NCBI GenBank assembly: GCA_028712695.1
Contig: JAQTQZ010000009.1
Coordinates: forward strand, 56,186-120,185
Length of the DNA: 64,000 nucleotides
Direction: 5' to 3'
Source of the DNA: Methylovulum sp.
GTDB taxonomy: Bacteria > Pseudomonadota > Gammaproteobacteria > Methylococcales > Methylomonadaceae
Under the pieces are notes generated by a model, which was not told where the DNA came from, ran no database searches, and saw only the letters and a program-made list of their open reading frames with translations. The position numbers and the translations under genes are program-made. Shown here one piece after another: positions 57,044-64,000 of the stretch; position 1 is the stretch's first letter, and every line of letters starts with the position of its first letter.

Positions 57044-58957
57044 CTAAGACTCTTGTTGAAAAAATACCCGTACTTCTTCAATATCGCGGGTACGTTTCAT
57101 AGGTGGGACACTATCTAAAAACACCTGTCCATAGGCGCGTTTTAACAAACGCGGATCGCATACCATTAATACGCCGCGATCAGTACTATCGCGAATCAAA
57201 CGGCCTATACCTTGCCTTAAAGCTGTCACGGCTGCCGGTAGCTGATACTCGAAAAACGGGTTTCGGCCTTGTTGCTCCATAGCGCTTAATCGCGCCTTTA
57301 ACACTGGGTCGCCGGGCGATGAAAACGGCAATTTGTCGATAATCACGCAAGACAAGGCTTCGCCACGCACATCGACACCTTCCCAAAAACTGGAGGTGCC
57401 CAGCAACACCGCATTACCTGCCGCTTTAAATTCATCGAGCAGCTTAGCCTTGGAGCGGTTACCTTGCACCAGTAAAGGATAATTTATCTTATCTTTCAAC
57501 AGCGCTTCCGCCTGTTTGAGTGCGCGATGGCTGGTGAACAAAAAAAATGCCCTGCCTTTACTAGCCTGTAAAACCGGCAAGGCAAAATTTATGATGGTTG
57601 GAATAAATTCAGGATCGTTAGGCTGCGGCAATCCTTTAGGATGATAGAACAACGATTGTTTAGCATAGTCAAACGGACTTCCCCAACTGGCGCTGACGGC
57701 ATTAGCCAGACCGAGGTTATTGGCAAAATGATCAAATTTATGCGCCACCATCAACGTTGCCGAAGTGAAAATCCAAGCAGCCTGATGACGCTGCATGAAG
57801 GTATGGAATTCGGCGGCAATATCAAGTGGCGTCCTACTTAAGGTAAACGTTTTTTTATGGATCTCATACCAGCGTATCCATTTGCCGCTGGTATCGCCCA
57901 AGATAATCTTTGTGTGCTGCATCAATTCGTCAGCACGCTTAAAACACGATTCCAAACCCTTGGTTTTAACCGACGCCAGCTCCAGTTGTTCTGTCAATCG
58001 TTGCAACTGTTCTTTGACAGCGTTCAAACCAGCAGTAATTTTAGGATTAGTTTCAATTTCCTGCCAATCCCCACGCTTAAGCTCGACACCAAACGCCAAT
58101 CGTAAATCTTTGACTTCATACTCAAGGTCTTCACAGGCTGTCCGTAAGGCGGGCATATCGGTGGCATCTTTGAAATATTCCAGTAAGGTGTCTGCCGCGA
58201 GATCATTAAACTGTTTCGCACTGACATTAATACCTAAAAAATTAGATGCCGTATCGGCTAATTGATGTGCCTCGTCAATAATCACCACCTCGGCATCCGG
58301 TAACAATTCACCAAAACCGCTATCACGGATGGACCAGTCCGCACACAACAAATGATGGTTGACCACCAAAATTTCCGCTTCCAATGCTTTTTTTCGCGCC
58401 TTAACTAAAAAGCACTCGGCATAGTCCTTACATTCTTGCCCTAAACAGTTATCTATAGACGAGGTAGCTTGATACCAGACTGGATCTGTTTCCGTAACAT
58501 CTGGCATTTCTGATATGTCGCCAGTTTGGGTACATTTTGCCCAAGATTTTATTTTGGCTAAAGACAGCGCCTCTTCCTTACTGAAGCCAAATGTCGAGTT
58601 CAAGGCGTTTTGTAATCGGTAAGTGCATAAATAATTGCTTCTGCCTTTCAGCAAAGCAACCATAAACGGTTGTTTGATCGCCTTACGGATAACAGGCAAA
58701 TCTTTAGTGAAAAGTTGATCCTGCAGATTTTTTGTGCCTGTCGAAATAATGACTTTTTTGCCTGACAAAATGGCGGGCACAAGATAAGCAAAGGTTTTCC
58801 CCGTACCAGTCCCGGCTTCAGCTATCAGATGTTGATTGCTATCGATGGCCCGAGCAATTGCTTCAGCCATTTCAACCTGGTCTCGTCTGGGCTGATAACC
58901 GTTAATAACTCTTGAAAGCTCACCATGGCTACTAAAAAATATTGCTAATTCTGTCAC
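57044..58957 (-). CDS. yoaA: YoaA/DinG-family Fe-S DNA helicase
   Basis: 637 residues if started at the GTG at 58957, close to the 636 of E. coli YoaA; the frame is open to a GTG at 59014. Motifs: LIAEAGTGTGKTFAYLVPA (Walker A), cysteines of the iron-sulfur cluster (LCTYRLQN, KCTQTG, CLGQECKDYAEC), VIIDEAHQLADTA (DEAH box) and a C-terminal RQGIGRLIRDSTDRG. It unwinds DNA 5' to 3' and in E. coli works with HolC at stalled forks. Confidence 0.93.
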   Translation of the reverse strand: MTELAIFFSSHGELSRVINGYQPRRDQVEMAEAIARAIDSNQHLIAEAGTGTGKTFAYLVPAILSGKKVIISTGTKNLQDQLFTKDLPVIRKAIKQPFMVALLKGRSNYLCTYRLQNALNSTFGFSKEEALSLAKIKSWAKCTQTGDISEMPDVTETDPVWYQATSSIDNCLGQECKDYAECFLVKARKKALEAEILVVNHHLLCADWSIRDSGFGELLPDAEVVIIDEAHQLADTASNFLGINVSAKQFNDLAADTLLEYFKDATDMPALRTACEDLEYEVKDLRLAFGVELKRGDWQEIETNPKITAGLNAVKEQLQRLTEQLELASVKTKGLESCFKRADELMQHTKIILGDTSGKWIRWYEIHKKTFTLSRTPLDIAAEFHTFMQRHQAAWIFTSATLMVAHKFDHFANNLGLANAVSASWGSPFDYAKQSLFYHPKGLPQPNDPEFIPTIINFALPVLQASKGRAFFLFTSHRALKQAEALLKDKINYPLLVQGNRSKAKLLDEFKAAGNAVLLGTSSFWEGVDVRGEALSCVIIDKLPFSSPGDPVLKARLSAMEQQGRNPFFEYQLPAAVTALRQGIGRLIRDSTDRGVLMVCDPRLLKRAYGQVFLDSVPPMKRTRDIEEVRVFFQQES

Positions 58958-59198
58958 TGGAGAGAAAGTGGAATATGGAATAACGTGGAAAAAGCCAACA
59001 AGTAGTGCATGCACTTAAATGAATCATCAGATTTCAGACTAGGAGATGCAACTGCTTAAATATAAAATCGAGGGAGCTGCTAAAAGCAAGTGAAGCAAAT
59101 AAGATGTATCAGCATTTTTGCTGAAAAAAATGAAATACGCTGGAATGGTATGGTAAGCAGGTAAAATTCGTTTTAATTTGGTTTGACAGCATTCGCTG

Positions 59199-59235
59199 CA
59201 AAACCCCTCCGAAATAACAAAATTTACGGAGGGGT
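59199..59235 (-). terminator. Rho-independent terminator after the 59244-59453 small gene
   Basis: Arms ACCCCTCCG (59203-59211) and CGGAGGGGT (59227-59235) with a 15-base loop, followed on the minus strand by TTTTGC. It lies nine bases past the stop of the small membrane protein gene. Confidence 0.75.
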
Positions 59236-59243
59236 GTGGTATT

Positions 59244-59453
59244 TTATTTACCAGATATTTGTTCAGCAGTACTGTTGTTGCTAGTATGTCTTTTTTCTAT
59301 TTTTGAAAAGGTTTCTGATTGAAGCTGGGCCACTGCGCCACTTTGTAAGTGTTCAGTTTCTCTGCCTTTTAAGACACCAACTAAAATAACAGTTGCAACG
59401 ATAAGCCCACCAACGATTAACCAAAAGTTATCTTTTTCTTGTGCTTCAGACAT
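59244..59453 (-). CDS. Small single-span membrane protein, unknown function
   Basis: 69 residues: MSEAQEKDNFWLIVGGLIVA starts a membrane segment at about residues 9-28, followed by a charged tail. AAGAGGA precedes the ATG and a strong terminator follows, so it is probably a real monocistronic gene. No family recognised. Confidence 0.65.
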   Translation of the reverse strand: MSEAQEKDNFWLIVGGLIVATVILVGVLKGRETEHLQSGAVAQLQSETFSKIEKRHTSNNSTAEQISGK

Positions 59454-60088
59454 TTTTAAATCCTCTTATGTTTTATAAATAATAATTATTATCTTCCCTT
59501 CCTCAAGGGAACAACCCAAAAACAAAATGCGCTCTGAGCCGGTTGTTGAAATTTTCTTAAACAACGGGGTAATTTTTATCATGAGATAAGGTGTTGTGTC
59601 AAAACTATAAATAAAAAAAATATAAATAACATCTAACCATAACCATCCAGCCCCGTTTTTAGGTAAGCAATCAGGCTTTTACCAAAACCTTGTTCATGGA
59701 CAGAGCGGAAGGTGTATCAGACAAACAATAATATCCACCATGAGTTGGCGACAAAGCTACAAACGAACGGTACGCAAGGGACGTTCCATTTGGCAGACTT
59801 CTTTAACTTCGTCAAAAACCGTTTCTTTCGATCAGCTGACTACGGTGCTGCATATTTTCTTGACCTTGACCCGTATGGCACGGGCCTCATGTTTTACTTC
59901 GGAGGGACTATAGCTTTTATACTGCCAATACTTCAGTAAACTATCCTACTTGGCGGAGTCTCATATTTTTATTTAAAAACAATCTATTACATAAAAGACG
60001 TAGCTTTCATTGCTCGATTATCCCAACGCTAGGCTAAATAGGTTTTTGAGTTTAAAAAATCAAGCCTGCCGCAACCATCCATTGATAA
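59454..60088. other. AT-rich intergenic region
   Basis: 635 bases. A 75-codon frame with a GTG start (59712-59939) exists and has a hydrophobic end, but neither it nor other frames resembles a known protein. It could be a decayed remnant. No repeat was recognised. Confidence 0.4.
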
Positions 60089-60931
60089 TCAATTCTCCTG
60101 CCCGTATTTACGTCTTAGCGCATCTTCTCGAGCATCATTAATTTCCCGCATAATACTTCCCACATCCGCTTTTTTATCCGTCCCCTTAAATTGCCCCGTC
60201 AGCTCCACATCAGGATGTAAGGCTCCCGTTTCGTAAAGCCTCCATATTTCTTTATCATAACGGGTTGTAAGCAACTCTGGTGCAAACCGACCAAAGTAGC
60301 CCGCTAAATTTTCAACGTCACGGGTCAGCATTCTGGCGGCATTATTATTAGCTGAAGCATCAACAGCTTGGGGCAAATCAATAATTACTGGGCCACCGCT
60401 ATCAACCAGTATGTTATATTCAGACAAATCCCCATGAATAATGCCTGCACACAGCATCCGGACCACTTCTTTAATCAAAAGACTGTGGTATTCCAGCGCT
60501 TGTTCTCGGGTTAAATCAAGATCATTAAGTCTAGGGGCTGCGCTACCCTGCCCATCGGTTATCAACTCCATCAGCAACACGCCCTCGACAAAATTATAAG
60601 GTTTGGGTACGCGCACGCCAACAGATGCCAATCGATACAAAGCATCAACTTCAGCATTTTGCCATACCTGCTCCTGCTGTTTACGCCCAAATCGGGTGTT
60701 TTTATCCATCGCACGTGCTTCACGGCTGCTACGTACCTTTCGCCCTTCTTGGTATTGTGCCTGCTTATGAAACCCTCTTTTATTCGCGTCTTTATAAACC
60801 TTAGCGCAGCAAATATTACCTTCGGCCAAAACAACATAGACAGCCGCCTCTTTACCACTTTTTAAAGGCCTTATAACCTCATCGACAAGGCCATCACGCA
60901 CAAGGGGTTCAAAACTTTTAGGTATTTTCAT
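60089..60931 (-). CDS. RIO-family serine protein kinase
   Basis: 280 residues from the ATG at 60931, which corresponds to the usual start MKIPKSFEPLVRDGLVDEVIRPL. It has a RIO1-type nucleotide loop (LKSGKEAAVYVV), catalytic HGDLSEYNILV and metal-binding IIDLPQAVDASANNNA. Bacterial RIO kinases (for example PA4780-type) are cytosolic; substrates are little known. Its upstream TTG at 60961 is less likely as start. Confidence 0.88.
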   Translation of the reverse strand: MKIPKSFEPLVRDGLVDEVIRPLKSGKEAAVYVVLAEGNICCAKVYKDANKRGFHKQAQYQEGRKVRSSREARAMDKNTRFGRKQQEQVWQNAEVDALYRLASVGVRVPKPYNFVEGVLLMELITDGQGSAAPRLNDLDLTREQALEYHSLLIKEVVRMLCAGIIHGDLSEYNILVDSGGPVIIDLPQAVDASANNNAARMLTRDVENLAGYFGRFAPELLTTRYDKEIWRLYETGALHPDVELTGQFKGTDKKADVGSIMREINDAREDALRRKYGQEN

Positions 60932-61008
60932 CGCGGATTTTATGACCTCATAGACCGACAATAGTAACGGCTACTTTTATTTAGTAACACTGATAAGACC
61001 GTATTAAT

Positions 61009-62277
61009 TTAAGGAAGTGGCCCTTTATTATCAGAGCCTACTTTCCTGTTTTTTTGCAACCAAGCTAATACGCCAAAAGCAGCAGCACGCCCTGAAGCAA
61101 AACATGCTGTCAGCAAATAGCCGCCAGTAGGCGCTTCCCAATCCAGCATTTCACCGGCACAAAAAACTCCCGGCTTAGAAAGTATCATTAAGTTTTCGTC
61201 AAGTTCAGCAAAATCAACCCCCCCTGCACTGCTAATGGCTTCATCCAGTGGTCGTGTTGCCAACAACTTAATAGGCAATGCTTTGAGCAAAGCACCCAAC
61301 CGCCTAGGTTCGTTAAAATCCGCTGTAGTTGCTACTTCCCTTAGTAAACCTGCTTTCACACCCTCAACACCAACACGTTTACGAAGATAGTTGGTTAACG
61401 AATCCTTGCCACGTGATTGTGACAATCTATCAATAAGAAATTGTGCGCTTCGATCAGGAGCTAGGTCAAGATAGATAACAACATTACCAGCAATAGCGAT
61501 TTCTTCACGCAACGGGGCTGACAAGGCATAAATAAGGACGCCCTCCATTCCTGTTGCGGTTACTATTAACTCGCCTTGCTGGCTGAAATTCACACCTTCA
61601 GTATTGGTAAAAGATAAACCTACTGTTTGCAAAGGCTGTCCGGCAAAACGGATACGAAAATAGTCACTCCAGTCAGCATCAAAACCACAGTTTGATGGTT
61701 TTAATGGATGTACAGAAATGTTCTTTTCAAGCAATATTGGCACCCATGCACCTGTTGACCCAAGCCGTCCCCAACTTCCTCCTCCCAGTGCCAGTACTAT
61801 GGCATCCGCATTGATTTCGCAACGCCCTTGCGGGGTATTAAATAATAAAACCATTGGGTCATTTGCTTGCCATCCCTCCCACACATGCCGCATATAAAAT
61901 TTAACGCCCCTTCCCCTTAACTGATGCAACCATGCACGTAGCAATGGCGCTGCTTTCATGTCGACAGGAAATACACGGCCTGATGAACCTACAAAAGTAG
62001 CAATGCCAAGTTGTTGTATCCATTCGCGTAGGGCATCAGGTGTAAAAGCCTTGATTAAGGGTGCAATATAACTATATTGCGCCCCGTAGTGAGATAAAAA
62101 ATTAGTAAATGGTTCGGAATGGGTAATGTTCATCCCACCTTTACCAGCCATTAAAAACTTCCGCCCCACTGTAGGCATTGCATCAAAAATATCAACCCTA
62201 ATACCCGCTTGGCTTAACACATCCGCTGCCATCAAGCCAGCTGGGCCCCCACCAATAACCACAACCCTTTTCAACAT
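61009..62277 (-). CDS. NAD(P)/FAD-dependent oxidoreductase, HI0933-like flavoprotein family
   Basis: 422 residues. Dinucleotide fold VVVIGGGPAGLMAADVLSQAGI at the N-terminus, GRKFLMAGKGGMNITHSEPF, a middle ALGGGSWGRLGSTGAW, and the C-terminal VFCAGEMLDWEAPTGGYLLTACFASG that closes the FAD site. It matches the TIGR03862-type subset of the HI0933/YhiN flavoproteins. Reaction unknown. Confidence 0.88.
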   Translation of the reverse strand: MLKRVVVIGGGPAGLMAADVLSQAGIRVDIFDAMPTVGRKFLMAGKGGMNITHSEPFTNFLSHYGAQYSYIAPLIKAFTPDALREWIQQLGIATFVGSSGRVFPVDMKAAPLLRAWLHQLRGRGVKFYMRHVWEGWQANDPMVLLFNTPQGRCEINADAIVLALGGGSWGRLGSTGAWVPILLEKNISVHPLKPSNCGFDADWSDYFRIRFAGQPLQTVGLSFTNTEGVNFSQQGELIVTATGMEGVLIYALSAPLREEIAIAGNVVIYLDLAPDRSAQFLIDRLSQSRGKDSLTNYLRKRVGVEGVKAGLLREVATTADFNEPRRLGALLKALPIKLLATRPLDEAISSAGGVDFAELDENLMILSKPGVFCAGEMLDWEAPTGGYLLTACFASGRAAAFGVLAWLQKNRKVGSDNKGPLP

Positions 62278-62371
62278 TTTTTATAATTTACTATTTAATG
62301 GAAATGATGCCAATCTTAAAATTGTACAATATGATATTGCTTGCATTTATCAACCCAATCATTTTTAAAAG

Positions 62372-62707
62372 ATGGCTATCCCCAACAACATTTTTACAGG
62401 TATTCCTGACCAGCTCCCCGAAGAATTAATTGAATGTCTATTCGATCAAGAAAACATCACTATTGAACGTATTATCTCTAAAGGACACATTACGCCGGTT
62501 GGACAATGGTATGATCAGGATTGGGATGAATGGGTCATATTGCTTAAGGGCGAAGCAGTGCTGTGCTACGAGCAAGATATTCAATTCATCACATTAACGG
62601 CAGGCAATTATCTACTAATTCCAGCTCATACCCGACACCGTATTGTATCGACTGCAACCGACACTTCAACAATATGGCTTGCAATCCATATACGGGGCGT
62701 CCAATAA
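62372..62707 (+). CDS. Cupin domain-containing protein
   Basis: 111 residues with a single cupin barrel: GQWYDQDWDEWVILLKGEAVL (motif 1, with histidines replaced by D/E) and LTAGNYLLIPAHTRHRIV (motif 2, keeping PAHTxHR). Because motif 1 lacks the usual HxH, metal binding may be altered. It is divergent from the flavoprotein gene. Confidence 0.82.
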   Translation: MAIPNNIFTGIPDQLPEELIECLFDQENITIERIISKGHITPVGQWYDQDWDEWVILLKGEAVLCYEQDIQFITLTAGNYLLIPAHTRHRIVSTATDTSTIWLAIHIRGVQ

Positions 62708-63319
62708 AATAATTCAAATCGGCACTAATTAGCCAGTCAATGCTGTTTTACTGAACTATCCCCAGCTGGACTACTTGTGCCATGCGTAATGCAAAGTGGC
62801 CGTTTCTGGTAGGCCACCTTGTACATAATGCCAGTTTTGCCAACACCCGAACTGGATGATTCCAGCCTACAGTTATCCGACACTTCAAAGTTTACTTAGT
62901 GCGTGTTTTAAAAGCCACTAACTCAGCGATCAAGTATCCCAAACATCAAATTTATCATAACAAGATGAATTGAAGCGGTGCAGGGTGGCCATTAACACCT
63001 AGCAATCTTTTCTCAACAGGCAATAGAGAAAATCCGCGCAAAAGTGTGTTTACCGACCCAGCTGAGCGGTAATAGTCGGACTCCTTTAGTTTCCTAACAA
63101 CGATCATAATCAAGCTCAGCCTATCGACCAAGCTGTGCATTTCCGGCCTTGAATCTTATCGAATAAGGTCTGGTTTTTATTTGCTCATTGACACTTTTGA
63201 AACATGCACCGAACACCAGCCCCTAGAAATAACCTGAGTTCGACATCAAAAAGCGGCCTGCTGAAAAACCTGAAAGAATGGAAGTTCCGCCCCCACTTTT
63301 TTTTCAAAGGTCACCTACA
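62708..63319. other. Intergenic region upstream of the IS982 relic
   Basis: 612 bases with no convincing gene. AACCTGAGTTCGAC at 63232-63245 could be near the left end of the insertion element; I could not identify terminal repeats with certainty. Confidence 0.4.
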
Positions 63320-63860
63320 ATGATTTTATACCCACTTTTTTGTGATGCTGACGATTTTTGCGCCGGTTTTTTGCCAGCATGGCATTCCGGGCTACTGGAA
63401 AACGGTAACAAAAAGCGTCGTAAAAAGAAATGCTTATGTGAAAGTGAAATCATCAGGATCGTGGTGTATTTTCAAATGAGCGGCTACCGGACATTCAAGT
63501 GGTTTTATCAGAAGCACGTTTGCGCTTTGCTGCGCGGGGAGTTCCCCCATTTGCCCAGCCATTTATGCCCTTTGGGTATAACCGTTTCGTTGAACTGATG
63601 TAGGAGGCTTTGGCGCCTTTGACCGCCTTTATGCAGAGCCGGTGCGCCAAAAGCGACGGGATTGCCTTTGTCGGTTCAACGCCGCTGTGCGTCTGCGAAA
63701 ACATCCGCATCCCGCGCCATAAGACCTTTGACGGCGTGGTGGGACGCGGCAAATCGTCAACCGGCTGGTTCTTTGGCTTTAAGCTGCTCCTGGTTGTCAA
63801 CGAACGCGGCGGACTGGTTTCTTTTTACCTCACCTCCAGCAACGAGGATGACCGGATTGG
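63320..63860 (+). pseudogene. Broken IS982-family transposase
   Basis: The ATG at 63320 opens a frame with FCDADDFCAGF, then SEIIRIVVYFQMSGYRTFKW and RGEFPHLPSH, characteristic of the IS982 family N-terminus. The frame fails near 63570. The sequence continues in another frame as GYNRFVELM, an in-frame TAG at 63601, then APLTAFMQSRCAKSDGIAFV and RHKTFDGVVGRGKSSTGWFF, then FGFKLLLVVNERGGLVSFYL before the family pattern is lost at about NEDDR. One frameshift, one stop and a missing 3' third make it inactive. Confidence 0.85.
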
Positions 63861-63887
63861 CCGAACACAATATGACAGCCCCTGGGC

Positions 63888-63916
63888 AAAAAAAAACCCA
63901 AGCCTGGGCTTGGGTT
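63888..63916 (-). terminator. Rho-independent terminator of the rRNA operon
   Basis: Arms AACCCAAGCC/GGCTTGGGTT (two-base loop) followed on the minus strand by a run of nine or so Ts (As on the plus strand at 63888-63896). It starts about a dozen bases downstream of the 5S 3' end. Confidence 0.9.
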
Positions 63917-63927
63917 CCGGTGTTGGG

Positions 63928-64000
63928 CGCTTGGCGATTCCCTACTTTCGCATGGCAAACTGCCACACTATCATCGGCGCTAAGCGGTTTCACTTCCGAG
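63928..64000 (-). rRNA. rrf: 5S ribosomal RNA, partial (5' part outside window)
   Basis: Minus-strand sequence has the conserved 3' half of 5S rRNA: GAAGTGAAACCGCTTAGCGC, CGATGATAGTGTGG, then GCGAAAGTAGGGAATCGCCA. The 3' end is placed near 63928 by analogy with GCCAGGC in E. coli, and is approximate. The rest, and presumably 16S-23S, lies beyond base 64000 in the same direction. Confidence 0.93.

Noticed and set aside
59712..59939. 75-codon GTG frame, possible transposase fragment
   Set aside because: No frame of the region gave a recognisable transposase motif and there is no ribosome site.
62955..63140. 61-codon minus-strand frame
   Set aside because: No ribosome site or homologous features in an otherwise empty intergenic region.
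63495..63993. Minus-strand frames across the transposase and 5S region
   Set aside because: They are antisense shadows of the transposase relic and of the 5S rRNA.

Overview
The window looks like chromosomal DNA of an aerobic, methanol-oxidising gammaproteobacterium, most likely a Methylococcales-type methanotroph. The main evidence is a calcium-type methanol dehydrogenase operon (mxaF-J-G-I-R-x-S, minus strand, leaving the window at base 1), a divergent mxaB-type regulator and a MoxY-like sensor kinase. The housekeeping blocks are typical of Gammaproteobacteria: recA-recX-alaS, speD/OsmC/crp, lpxB, guaB, tsaB-yoaA. No particulate methane monooxygenase gene lies in the window, so methanotrophy itself is inferred.

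Layout. 1-9.8 kb: methanol oxidation and its control, with dispersed palindromic repeats in four junctions of the mxa operon and in the mxaF-mxaB intergenic region. 10-18.4 kb: a stress-like set with a YdcH protein, YfdX, HdeD, a P3A proton ATPase, a VTT-domain membrane protein and an alpha-glucan phosphorylase. 18.4-23 kb: S-adenosylhomocysteinase, a decayed pcm remnant and a second, classical glycogen phosphorylase. 23-34 kb: mixed genes, including an MtfA-type peptidase, a lipoprotein hydrolase, ApbE, a 1307-residue FAD/Fe-S oxidoreductase fusion, an NlpE-like protein, an aquaporin and a fructosamine kinase-like protein. 34-40 kb: nucleosidase-like protein, ycgL, dnaQ, then a tightly coupled thiD-thiE-soxX-soxY-soxZ-soxA operon. 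40-44.4 kb: an accessory patch with YdcF, an SMI1/KNR4 protein, PhoD, a GST and a DUF1877 protein between degenerate repeats. 44.4-59 kb: conserved core genes. 59-64 kb: small unknown proteins, a RIO kinase, a flavoprotein, a cupin, a broken IS982-family transposase, and the terminator and 3' part of a 5S rRNA on the minus strand, so an rRNA operon lies beyond the right edge.

How genes work together. MxaF/MxaI form the periplasmic PQQ methanol dehydrogenase, MxaG is its cytochrome c electron acceptor, MxaJ and the MxaD-like protein are periplasmic accessories, and MxaR/MxaS belong to the assembly and calcium-insertion group. MxaB and the MoxY-like kinase are candidates for a two-component pair controlling this operon. 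SoxXA and SoxYZ form the carrier and cytochrome half of a thiosulfate oxidation system, but no SoxB or SoxCD is present here. No CRISPR array, tRNA or complete prophage was seen. The observations most worth following up are the repeat invasion of the mxa operon, the structured mxaF leader, the thi-sox operon, the pcm remnant and the IS982 remnant abutting the rrn terminator.
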